Below, one piece after another: positions 8,011-13,769 of a stretch of 13,769 nt of DNA (the stretch's first letter is position 1; every line of letters begins with the position of its first letter). The translations under genes and the position numbers were made by a program. The notes beneath the pieces are model-generated. The model worked only from the letters and a program-made list of their open reading frames with translations, searched no databases and was not told where the DNA came from. The stretch covers positions 1-13,769 of the forward strand of contig JALTLP010000233.1 of the NCBI GenBank assembly GCA_027001895.1, written 5' to 3'. Origin of the DNA: Chromatiales bacterium (GTDB lineage: Bacteria; Pseudomonadota; Gammaproteobacteria; UBA6429; Thiohalophilaceae).

Positions 8011-8616
8011 ATGGACAGAAGGGAATTTTTCAGGCGTGGGCTGGGTAAGGTCACTAAAGAAGTTGTAAAGCACGCCGATGCAAAGGTATCGGCAAGGGCA
8101 TCGCGTTGGATTCGGCCACCTTTTGCAATTGATGAAATTGAATTTCTACTCGCCTGTACCCGTTGTGATGATTGCATCAAAGCCTGTCCATATAATATTA
8201 TCTTCCCGCTGGCCACAAAAAACGGTGCTGATGTAATGAATACCCCGGCACTGGACTTACTCAATAATGGTTGTCATCTTTGCGAGGACTGGCCCTGTGT
8301 TAATGCGTGCGAGGTCAATGCTTTAGCCTTTCCCCAGGCTGTTACAGATGAGCCAGGTATTGCAGATAACCAACAGCTTGATTTATTGGCGGCTTTAAAG
8401 CTGGCTATTATTTCTATCAATACAGGACACTGTCTGCCTTATCAGGGGCCTGAATGTGGTGCTTGTGCTGCATCCTGCCCGGTCGAAGGTGCATTGCAAT
8501 GGCAAATGGAACGCCCATCCATCAATATGGACGTATGCACCGGTTGTGCATTATGTCGGGAAGCCTGTATTGTTGAACCTAAAGCGATTGTTATTAACAA
8601 GAACCCGGCTACATAA
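8011..8616 (+). CDS. napF: NapF-like ferredoxin with four [4Fe-4S] motifs
   Basis: This 201-residue protein resembles NapF, the iron-sulfur protein linked to maturation or reduction of NapA before export. The stretch RPPF-x-IDEIEFL leading into CTRCDDCIKAC closely follows the start of E. coli NapF. Four cysteine groups are visible: C49/52/55/59, C88/91/96/100, C141/149/152/156 and C176/179/182/186. The second has an enlarged gap (CHLCEDWPCVNAC). The N-terminus MDRREFFRRG contains paired arginines but no long hydrophobic core, so a cytoplasmic location is more likely than Tat export. AAGGCGAG supplies the ribosome-binding site 6 nt before the ATG. It is the last gene of the respiratory island. 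No convincing terminator follows; the next gene begins 65 nt on. Confidence 0.82.
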   Translation: MDRREFFRRGLGKVTKEVVKHADAKVSARASRWIRPPFAIDEIEFLLACTRCDDCIKACPYNIIFPLATKNGADVMNTPALDLLNNGCHLCEDWPCVNACEVNALAFPQAVTDEPGIADNQQLDLLAALKLAIISINTGHCLPYQGPECGACAASCPVEGALQWQMERPSINMDVCTGCALCREACIVEPKAIVINKNPAT

Positions 8617-8681
8617 CTCGGTTTTTAGACCAATCTAAGATAAAATACACCATCATTGACTTACAATATTGGTGTCTATTA

Positions 8682-8975
8682 ATGAAATGTGTTATCTACC
8701 GTTGCAGTCGCAAGCAGGAAATGTATCTTTATTTACCTTTTCAGGAAAATGAAGAAAAACTACTGGCAGAAGTCTCGGACGAATTATTAAAGTTAACGGG
8801 CAAGCTTGAAAAAGTCATGGAACTTGAATTAACCCCTGAACGTAAACTTGCCCGGGCGAATGTAGAAGAAGTCATGTCGTCTTTAAATGAAAAGGCTTAT
8901 TACCTGCAAATGCCACCAAACGACTTGTACAAAAAAGACGACTCCATGCTGGCGAACCCGTCTGATTCTTTTTAA
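8682..8975 (+). CDS. ycgL: YcgL-domain protein
   Basis: This 97-residue protein opens MKCVIYRCSRKQEMYLYL and later has KAYYLQMPPNDLY, both hallmarks of the YcgL family (DUF709-type), a small cytoplasmic protein of unknown biochemical role found almost only in Gammaproteobacteria. Length matches the family. It starts a separate group of genes, 65 nt after napF; the upstream gap contains TTGACT at 8656-8661 and an imperfect ACACCA/TGGTGT inverted repeat at 8648-8676 that may hold a promoter, but no convincing -10 spacing is seen. GGTG at 8671-8674 is a weak ribosome-binding site. The next gene starts 6 nt after the stop. Confidence 0.88.
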   Translation: MKCVIYRCSRKQEMYLYLPFQENEEKLLAEVSDELLKLTGKLEKVMELELTPERKLARANVEEVMSSLNEKAYYLQMPPNDLYKKDDSMLANPSDSF

Positions 8976-8981
8976 CTGCCA

Positions 8982-9326
8982 GTGATTAATTTAAAGAATA
9001 TAGTTGATGCTTGGGGTACGGATAACTTCGATGCAACGCTTAAAAACACACTGGAAAATATGAGTGTAAACGAATTGCCACTTCAGAAAGGGTTGTCATC
9101 CAGTAATATCGCGCTGGATAATAATATTAAAGTTGTTATTCTCACAAAAAAAGACAATAAAACCGAGTTGCAGATTAAAGCGGCTATCTTTTATACCGGT
9201 GTTATTGCCGGTTGCAATTGTGCCGATGATCCAACACCAATGGATGAGCAAAATGAATACTGTGAAGTTTATTTGAATATAAATAAACAAACAGGTGATA
9301 TATGTATAAACTTATTGCAAGAGTAA
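8982..9326 (+). CDS. Conserved-looking hypothetical protein, 114 aa
   Basis: This small acidic protein has no signal peptide or membrane segment. It starts with GTG (MINLKNIVDAWG). The C-terminal half contains GVIAGCNCADDPTPMDEQNEYCEVYLNINKQ, split here as GCNCADDPTP and EYCEVYLNI, with three cysteines that could bind metal or form a redox site. I recall similar short proteins beside ycgL-type genes in Gammaproteobacteria but cannot name the family. It lies 6 nt after ycgL and 9 nt before the WYL regulator, so the three are probably co-transcribed. No strong ribosome-binding site precedes the GTG, consistent with coupling to ycgL. Confidence 0.7.
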   Translation: MINLKNIVDAWGTDNFDATLKNTLENMSVNELPLQKGLSSSNIALDNNIKVVILTKKDNKTELQIKAAIFYTGVIAGCNCADDPTPMDEQNEYCEVYLNINKQTGDICINLLQE

Positions 9327-9335
9327 GTTAGTTTT

Positions 9336-10301
9336 ATGGATAAATTTGAAAATATATACCCACTTCATAAATTGCTTACAGGCTCTGATACGCCTGTCAC
9401 TCTTTCCGAAATTGGCCAGGTTTTAAATTGTTCCCCTGAAACGGCTGAAAATGTTATTAAGGATATGCGTTTATATCTTAATGCGCCAATTAAATACGAT
9501 AAAACTACAAAGGGCTACTTTTACAATAAAGAAGACAACCCGGACTATGAATTACCCGGCCTCTGGTTTAATTCTTCCGAATTATACGGCCTGTTTGCGT
9601 CTTATCAGTTGTTGTCTGAAGTTGGGCCAGGATTACTCGAAGCTAAAATCTCCCCCATTAAAGACAAGATAGAATCTTTAATGCATTCAGATACCTTGCA
9701 AAAAGGGGAGATGGAAAAACGTGTGCGCATTTTAAAAATGGCCGCACGTCAACCCAGTGCAAAACATTTTAGCATTGTGGCAAGTGCTTTAATGATGCGA
9801 AAACAGTTAGATATAAAATATGCAGGACGTGACCGAAACCAGCTAACCGAGCGGACACTGTCACCGCAGCGGCTGGTACATTACCGTGATAACTGGTATA
9901 TTGACGCATGGTGTCACTTGCGCGAACAACTGCGTACTTTTGCAGTTGATAGAATCGAATACAGTCATCTGGTAAATAAAAAAGCACTGGAAATTGATGA
10001 GGTAGATTTAAAAGAACACTTCTCAACAGCCTATGGTATTTTTAGCGGCAAGCCTGACAAAACAGCGGTTTTAAAATTTAATAAAAATGTTGCTCGATGG
10101 GTTGCAGACGAACAATGGCACCCGGATCAGAACGGCCAGTTTAATATCGATGGCAGCTACGAACTGGAAATACCTTACCGCGATCCGCGTGAGTTGATAC
10201 AGGATATTTTAAGGTTTGGGCCGGATGTCGAAGTCGTTATGCCATTAGCACTCCGTACTGAAGTGATACATAAACTAAAAAAAACATTAGAATTGTATTA
10301 A
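9336..10301 (+). CDS. WYL-domain transcriptional regulator
   Basis: This 321-residue cytoplasmic regulator has three parts. Residues 1-60 form a winged helix-turn-helix (LSEIGQVLNCSPETAENVIKDM). Residues about 140-215 form a WYL domain with the landmark W187-Y188-I189 in HYRDNWYIDAWC and the RTFAVDRIE signature (R200-E208). Residues about 240-320 form the C-terminal WCX extension. WYL proteins sense nucleotide or nucleic acid ligands and regulate diverse genes, including DNA damage and defence functions. Nothing in the neighbourhood shows a defence system, so the target is unknown. The gene follows the 114-aa hypothetical gene by 9 nt. Confidence 0.88.
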   Translation: MDKFENIYPLHKLLTGSDTPVTLSEIGQVLNCSPETAENVIKDMRLYLNAPIKYDKTTKGYFYNKEDNPDYELPGLWFNSSELYGLFASYQLLSEVGPGLLEAKISPIKDKIESLMHSDTLQKGEMEKRVRILKMAARQPSAKHFSIVASALMMRKQLDIKYAGRDRNQLTERTLSPQRLVHYRDNWYIDAWCHLREQLRTFAVDRIEYSHLVNKKALEIDEVDLKEHFSTAYGIFSGKPDKTAVLKFNKNVARWVADEQWHPDQNGQFNIDGSYELEIPYRDPRELIQDILRFGPDVEVVMPLALRTEVIHKLKKTLELY

Positions 10302-10350
10302 ATTTATTCATAAAAATGCTTTATACGGTGAAGTGTGAACTCCATAGCAA

Positions 10351-10375
10351 TTTGTGTCAGCAGGAATATTATAAT
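10351..10375 (+). promoter_or_regulatory. Candidate sigma70 promoter for the beta-propeller lipoprotein gene
   Basis: A perfect TATAAT lies at 10370-10375, 33 nt before the start codon at 10408. Upstream TTTGTG (10351-10356) is a weak and too closely spaced -35. The gene itself has a strong AGGAGG at 10398-10403. Low confidence for the -35 element. Confidence 0.35.
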
Positions 10376-10407
10376 CTGGAATTAATTTAGAGCAGACAGG
10401 AGGAAGC

Positions 10408-11547
10408 ATGAAGTCATACTGGATAATCTTGTATACAACGGTAGTGCTCGCCTCTTGTGGTGGTGGCAGTGGTTCGTCCACTGCGCCACCTGCGAATACT
10501 CAACCTTCAAATGGGCAAGGCTATACGGTTACTAAGCTGGTTACTGCTGATGGTAAGAATGTTGCCAGCTATCTGCTCAATAATTATCAGGTCGATGTTT
10601 ATAACTTCCATCCTTTGGGTCTTAATGCTGATCCGGTTGTTTTGTATGAAAACAATCTCTATAAAATCTGGTTTAGTAGCACCGCAAACATCAAAGGAAT
10701 GGGTCAGCAGGGAGTTGCATATGCCAGTTCTTCTGATGGTATCAACTGGAGTGATTCGAAAGATATTAATGACTGGGTTAAGCTTGATTTAAAACCCGGT
10801 TTTGATGCCGTAAATAATGTTTATTATTCACTCGAAACACCGTATGTTCTTAAAGTTGGAACAACATATTATTTATATTATTCACAAAGGCTAAGTAACC
10901 AGGCGGCTTTTAATATTCATCTGGCAAAATCCCCCGATGGTGTTAACTGGACAAAAGAATCCAGTGCGGTATTTACACCAAAAAACACATGGGAACAAAT
11001 TTATACGGATGCAAATAATCTGCAAACAGGCGGGGTACTTGAGCCGAGTGTTATTTATGATGCTGGAAGTGGAACTTTTAAAATGTGGTACTCTACTCTG
11101 GGGCTGGGTAATAATGGCGTATGGGGTGGACGTATAGGTTATGCTACTTCGACGGATGGAATAAACTGGACAAGAAACCCTAATCCGGTTTTTATACCAT
11201 CGGTCAATGGTTGGGATTCCTTGTTGGTTGGTCATAGTAATGTGATTAAAGATCCGCTTAAGGGCTTCCATCTTTTTTATGTAGGAGGGCAGAATAATAA
11301 TGCTCAATTACAGGGAATAGGTCATGCTTATAGCGATGATGGTATTAACTGGGTACGGGATACTCAGCCGTTAATCCAGAGAAAAGCAAATAGCTGGTAC
11401 TCAACCTTTGTTGGTGGGCCAAGCGCACTGGTGCGGGGTAATAAAGTCTATATTTATTTTATGGGCTCCGATGCGCCGACAGATAAAATGTTTTCTAATG
11501 TTCATTTCGGACGAATCGAAGTCGACTTAAGCCTGTTACGCCCATAA
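10408..11547 (+). CDS. Lipoprotein with predicted GH43/GH32-like five-bladed beta-propeller
   Basis: This 379-residue protein has a lipoprotein signal with lipobox L14-A15-S16-C17, then a Gly/Ser/Pro-rich linker (GGGSGSS and APPANTQ) to about residue 40. The remaining domain shows four copies of an S-x-DG(I/V)NW motif near residues 108, 175, 248 and 309, spaced 60-73 residues apart, typical of the repeated beta-sheet blades of GH43/GH32-like propellers. Sequence such as DPVVLYENNLYKIWFSS and EPSVIYDAGSGTFKMWYST resembles these glycosidase blades. Catalytic acids cannot be assigned with certainty, so it may be a glycoside hydrolase-like enzyme or a non-catalytic carbohydrate-binding lipoprotein. 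A strong AGGAGG ribosome-binding site sits 4 nt before ATG. It appears to be transcribed separately from the WYL gene, 106 nt upstream. Confidence 0.72.
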   Translation: MKSYWIILYTTVVLASCGGGSGSSTAPPANTQPSNGQGYTVTKLVTADGKNVASYLLNNYQVDVYNFHPLGLNADPVVLYENNLYKIWFSSTANIKGMGQQGVAYASSSDGINWSDSKDINDWVKLDLKPGFDAVNNVYYSLETPYVLKVGTTYYLYYSQRLSNQAAFNIHLAKSPDGVNWTKESSAVFTPKNTWEQIYTDANNLQTGGVLEPSVIYDAGSGTFKMWYSTLGLGNNGVWGGRIGYATSTDGINWTRNPNPVFIPSVNGWDSLLVGHSNVIKDPLKGFHLFYVGGQNNNAQLQGIGHAYSDDGINWVRDTQPLIQRKANSWYSTFVGGPSALVRGNKVYIYFMGSDAPTDKMFSNVHFGRIEVDLSLLRP

Positions 11548-11645
11548 TAATTGTTTTATTTAAAATGCTTATTGCATGTTATGGACGTGACTAAAACATA
11601 GGTTTAAGAGTACAATCAGGTTGTTTGTTACATAATATTATTTCA

Positions 11646-11732
11646 GATTACTCGAGGCAAGTCGGGGTTAGGTCATAACCTGCAAGCTCGGGAAACATTT
11701 CCGAGTTTTCCGCTAAATTGAGTTGAGTAATC
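11646..11732 (+). ncRNA. Candidate structured RNA: outer 8-bp stem enclosing two hairpins
   Basis: GATTACTC (11646-11653) is perfectly complementary to GAGTAATC (11725-11732). Inside lie GGTTA/TAACC (11666-11670 with 11676-11680) and CTCGG/CCGAG (11687-11691 with 11701-11705, extendable by AAA/TTT). This forms a three-way junction of about 87 nt. The strand and family are unknown; the CTCGG/CCGAG hairpin plus TTTT could instead be a terminator. No known riboswitch consensus was recognised. Confidence 0.35.
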
Positions 11733-11772
11733 CGGCTTTGTGTTTAATGATTGGATTGTTAGTATGTATCAT

Positions 11773-11837
11773 TGAGAGTTACCTCTTTTTGTTTTGATTT
11801 TAATATTTGACACCTTTATCAAAACGGGTAGCTCTCA
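11773..11837. repeat. Nested inverted repeat: 11-bp outer stem, 8-bp inner stem
   Basis: TGAGAGTTACC (11773-11783) pairs with GGTAGCTCTCA (11827-11837) with one wobble, and inside GTTTTGAT (11791-11798) pairs perfectly with ATCAAAAC (11818-11825), leaving a 19-nt AT-rich loop. It could be a bidirectional transcription barrier between convergent genes or a small palindromic element. It is downstream of the - strand lipoprotein gene. Confidence 0.55.
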
Positions 11838-11879
11838 CTTTTGCAAGTGATTTGTCAGATCTGGTCTAAACTTTTACAT

Positions 11880-12461
11880 TTAATCAGTACAAGTTGGTGT
11901 TAAGTCATAGCCTAAATAGTAATAATCTTCCCATACTGTTGTTTTTTTATTACCGCTATTTTCGCTTAATATAAACTTAATGCCTTCGCTTGTGGTGCAA
12001 GTGGATGACGTTTCAGTATTTCCATTATTATTGATATCTACCAAAACAAGTTCTTTTTTTCGTGTCAGTTTTTGCTGGGTATTAAAAAATGCAATCCCCA
12101 TCGATTCATTATATTTTTTATCCAGCTTGATGGTGTAAAAATACTTATTCGCTGTATTATTTATTTGCTTTCTGTCTTCAAGTAAAGGCGGGCAATGACT
12201 TCCGGAGCTGGTTCTGGAGATAATATTTGTTTGTATAATGACCTGCGGTTCTTCAAGAAGAATCAGTTTTACAGGCATTCCTGCTGTAAGGGTTTTATTG
12301 TTAGTGGCAATACATTCGCCATGTGACCAGCCAATATTATTGTTAAAATTAATACTCGCAGGGTGCTGCGTTGTATTCTTTTTGTTACAAGCGTTTAAAG
12401 TTAAAGCAGTCGTTAAAAATAAAATCGATATGCTAGAGAAGTTTATTATATTAATTTTCAA
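11880..12461 (-). CDS. Small lipoprotein of unknown function, downstream of the M15 peptidase
   Basis: This 193-residue protein has a lipoprotein signal (hydrophobic core ILFLTTALTL, lipobox L22-N23-A24-C25), so it is likely anchored in the periplasm or outer membrane. The mature part is rich in Asn, Thr and Lys and includes GECIATNN and a pair of cysteine-containing stretches (SHCPPLL, SSTCTTSEG and a final PTCTD). I do not recognise the family. The best start is TTG at 12461-12459, five nt after the stop of the M15 peptidase gene, with a weak GGGAAA ribosome-binding site inside the end of that gene; this suggests translational coupling. The arrangement of a cell-wall peptidase gene followed by a periplasmic lipoprotein is typical of effector/immunity pairs, but an accessory cell-wall role is equally possible. 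Confidence 0.68.
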   Translation of the reverse strand: MKINIINFSSISILFLTTALTLNACNKKNTTQHPASINFNNNIGWSHGECIATNNKTLTAGMPVKLILLEEPQVIIQTNIISRTSSGSHCPPLLEDRKQINNTANKYFYTIKLDKKYNESMGIAFFNTQQKLTRKKELVLVDINNNGNTETSSTCTTSEGIKFILSENSGNKKTTVWEDYYYLGYDLTPTCTD

Positions 12462-12466
12462 TTTTT

Positions 12467-13123
12467 CTATTTCCCATTATAAGACCAATGAGGAGCATCA
12501 TTAAGTAATTTTTTAACACCGTAAGATTTTCCGACGGCGTGTAGTTTTTTATTATTCTTCACATTTTTCATATAGGTTAGTTCAATCTTTTTCCCACTTT
12601 TATTTGCTACTTTTATTTTTCCAGTCCAGGTTATGGTCATATCAATGGCTTTTCCTTTGATATGATTACTCGTTAAAGATGGGGCGTATTTACTGATTGG
12701 ATATTTTGTAAGGCTAAAACCAGAGCGCATCTCTTCGGCTCCGGCTTTACTTTTCTTGGCATCACCGTGATCCCATTCAATGTTGATTCCGGCACGGGCG
12801 GGTATCTTACTTATTTTCGTACCCCCTAGTTTTCCCTGAGAAATTTTCCAGCACCAATGGAATAAATAAGCCCGATCTTTATGCCGGCGTGTTGTTGAAA
12901 CGGTAACTGTTGCGCCAGCATCTTCTAAAGCTTTTTTAAATGCCTTAACTTTTTTCTTAAAATCGGCTTCAAGTTTGTCAATAGAAGTACTGTTCTTTGC
13001 ATTTTTATTTGCCCACGTTACCCAATATTTCCCGCTTTTTATTTTATTTGATTTTTTTGATGTACTCTTTGAAGTTTTAGTGCTTGCTGTTTTCGTGGAT
13101 TTAGTTGCAGTGGCAGTAGACAT
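12467..13123 (-). CDS. M15-type zinc D-Ala peptidase/endolysin-like protein with Lys/Thr/Ser-rich N-terminus
   Basis: This 218-residue protein carries the M15 peptidase signature SxHxxGxAxD (S152, H154, G157, A159, D161) and a C-terminal D209-A-P-H212-W-S, the third zinc-ligand motif with its nearby acid. H154, D161 and H212 are the likely zinc ligands. Such enzymes cleave peptidoglycan stem peptides. The first 30 residues are a low-complexity Thr/Lys/Ser tract, with no hydrophobic signal peptide, so the protein is not exported by Sec or Tat as seen. It may be released by lysis, a contractile or type VI system, or another route. A conserved-looking RRHKDRAYLFHWCWKIS segment precedes the catalytic part. 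The ATG at 13123 has TAAGGA at 13131-13136, 7 nt upstream. The gene is AT-rich by eye compared with the island. It appears to form an operon with the downstream lipoprotein. Confidence 0.8.
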   Translation of the reverse strand: MSTATATKSTKTASTKTSKSTSKKSNKIKSGKYWVTWANKNAKNSTSIDKLEADFKKKVKAFKKALEDAGATVTVSTTRRHKDRAYLFHWCWKISQGKLGGTKISKIPARAGINIEWDHGDAKKSKAGAEEMRSGFSLTKYPISKYAPSLTSNHIKGKAIDMTITWTGKIKVANKSGKKIELTYMKNVKNNKKLHAVGKSYGVKKLLNDAPHWSYNGK

Positions 13124-13130
13124 GTTCCAT

Positions 13131-13145
13131 TCCTTAGAAATTATA
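13131..13145 (-). promoter_or_regulatory. Candidate -10 box and ribosome-binding site for the M15 peptidase gene
   Basis: On the - strand a perfect TATAAT (13145-13140) lies just upstream of TAAGGA (13136-13131) and the ATG at 13123. No clear -35 at proper spacing is seen, and the implied leader would be very short, so the TATAAT may be coincidental in AT-rich sequence. The ribosome-binding site is convincing. Confidence 0.35.
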
Positions 13146-13383
13146 TTTTCTACACAAATATACGCTTTAATCCCGGAATTATTTGGTTAATATTTGTGCA
13201 AATTAACAAAAATATGACTTGTGTCACATACCGTAGTACAACAATATTTTTTCTCAATTGCATAACCTTCTTCTATACCATGTCTTTCAGCCATTCATTT
13301 GGGGATTTAATTTAAGTGCCAAAACCGGACAATGTGAATATGCGGTTGAAATCAGGTTGAAAATATCATAATTTTATAGTCAA

Positions 13384-13409
13384 TAAAAAAGCCATCCTAA
13401 TGGATGGCT
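13384..13409 (-). terminator. Intrinsic terminator, 8-bp stem
   Basis: AGCCATCC (13390-13397) and GGATGGCT (13402-13409) pair perfectly around TAAT. On the - strand the stem is followed by a run of T (13390-13385), fitting termination of transcription running leftwards from the right-edge gene or from a small RNA. Confidence 0.7.
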
Positions 13410-13480
13410 ACTATGTTATGGTGATGTGGCGAATCTAACACATAGACCCACTACGCGGTTTCATGTTTCATCTAATCATA

Positions 13481-13509
13481 AAACAAAAAAGGCCACACTT
13501 TGAGTGTCC
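13481..13509 (-). terminator. Intrinsic terminator for the right-edge gene
   Basis: ACACT (13495-13499) pairs with AGTGT (13503-13507), extended by GG/CC with a two-base bulge. On the - strand it is followed by TTTTTTGTTTT, a strong U-tract, about 95 nt after the stop of the partial - strand gene at the right edge. Confidence 0.65.
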
Positions 13510-13603
13510 TATTGTTGTTTTGGTGGTGGGGCGGGATGTGGGTTTGGTTCCCACAATAGCAACTTAATTGGTCCCTCAATTGCTTTAGTAAGCTAATGCG
13601 GGT

Positions 13604-13769
13604 TTATGCTTGCGCAGGAGCTTCTGAACTCTGTTTGTCAGTAGCTAGCAGAAACTCGGTTGACAATTGGCCTTGTTCGGGCGCTTCACCATTGAACGAA
13701 ATTTGATATCCCATTGCCTTATAGCTTTTCTCCCGTTTGTTGAACATTCGTTGCAACATAGGGAGCGAG
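13604..13769 (-). CDS. Unidentified protein, C-terminal end only (runs off the window)
   Basis: On the - strand the frame is open from the window edge to a TAA at 13606-13604, giving 54 visible residues that include MFNKREKSYKAMGYQISF and end in an Ala/Ser/Gln-rich tail (SSEAPAQA). No family is recognised. Methionines at visible residues 4 and 8 could be internal, so a stand-alone 47-51 aa ORF cannot be excluded, but two terminator-like hairpins downstream support a real transcript ending here. Confidence 0.5.
   Translation of the reverse strand, partial: SLPMLQRMFNKREKSYKAMGYQISFNGEAPEQGQLSTEFLLATDKQSSEAPAQA

Larger units (their letters stand above)
11548..11879. other. Gene-free convergent intergenic region with inverted repeats
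   Basis: No credible reading frame is seen. The region lies between two convergent transcription units (lipoprotein on +, M15/lipoprotein pair on -). It holds the multi-stem element at 11646-11732, the nested hairpin at 11773-11837, and a small CACTT/AAGTG hairpin at 11837-11850. None is followed by a good U-tract except partly the inner CTCGG/CCGAG stem (TTTT after 11705). Confidence 0.6.
13191..13603. other. Non-coding region with tandem - strand terminators
   Basis: No credible gene is seen. It holds an AT-rich stretch (13191-13380), two - strand terminator-like hairpins (13384-13409 and 13481-13509), an inverted repeat CTATGT/ACATAG at about 13411-13444, and a 6-bp stem TGTGGG/CCCACA (13537-13555) with a TTTGGTT loop. 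It separates the - strand partial gene at the right edge from the M15 operon. Confidence 0.55.

Noticed and set aside
8625..8638. Terminator after napF (TTAGA/TCTAA hairpin).
   Set aside because: The stem is only 5 bp of weak pairs and is not followed by a T-run.
11646..11680. Integron attC-like site (GTTAGGT resembles the GTTRRRY core).
   Set aside because: No matching RYYYAAC partner at the right distance and no cassette-like genes or integrase nearby.
13205..13225. Regulator site resembling a CRP/FNR half-site (TGACTTGTGTCA).
   Set aside because: The symmetry is imperfect compared with either consensus and its position relative to a promoter is unclear.
13520..13560. tRNA- or tmRNA-like 3' end on the - strand (CCACCACCA and a GTGGG/CCCAC stem).
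   Set aside because: The seven-base loop does not fit the conserved T-loop and no acceptor or anticodon arms can be drawn around it.
1..13769. CRISPR array, insertion sequence or attachment site.
   Set aside because: No spaced direct repeats, transposase-like frames or paired att-like repeats were seen in the window.

Overview
The window looks like a chromosomal segment of a gammaproteobacterium of moderate to low GC. The strongest taxonomic hint is a YcgL-domain gene, a family essentially confined to Gammaproteobacteria. The rest fits a bacterium with an anaerobic, periplasm-facing respiratory system.

Positions 3-8616 are a respiratory island, all on the + strand. It opens with the 3' portion of a periplasmic nitrate reductase (NapA)-like molybdoenzyme whose Tat signal is cut by the left edge. 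After a palindromic terminator- or REP-like element come seven tightly packed genes: a NapG-like ferredoxin, a NapH-like membrane polyferredoxin, a second NapG-like ferredoxin (overlapping napH by 4 nt), an exported FixH/YtkA-like protein with a C-terminal membrane anchor, a large second NapH-like polyferredoxin with an extra multi-helix C-terminal domain, a NapC-type cytochrome with five rather than four haem motifs, and a NapF-like ferredoxin. The inferred flow is quinol to the NapC and/or NapH-type membrane proteins, then to the exported ferredoxins and the molybdoenzyme. Nitrate is the default substrate by homology, but the enzyme is divergent in an active-site loop and the redox module is unusually large, so the substrate is not certain. 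NapB and NapD are not visible; they could lie left of the window.

Positions 8682-10301 hold a compact housekeeping/regulatory trio on the + strand: ycgL, a conserved-looking small hypothetical protein, and a WYL-domain transcriptional regulator. A separate + strand gene (10408-11547) encodes a lipoprotein with a predicted beta-propeller related to GH43/GH32-type folds.

Positions 11548-11879 have no gene but contain two distinct inverted-repeat structures that may be structured RNA. On the - strand, 12467-13123 encodes a signal-peptide-less M15-type zinc peptidase with a Lys/Thr/Ser-rich N-terminus. Five bases later on the same strand is a small lipoprotein (11880-12461). This arrangement resembles a cell-wall-targeting effector followed by a periplasmic immunity protein, but that is inference. 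The right end (13191-13603) is non-coding with two - strand intrinsic terminators, followed by the C-terminal end of a - strand gene running off the window.

The most interesting content is the expanded Nap-like electron-transfer island, then the M15 peptidase/lipoprotein pair and the structured intergenic region.
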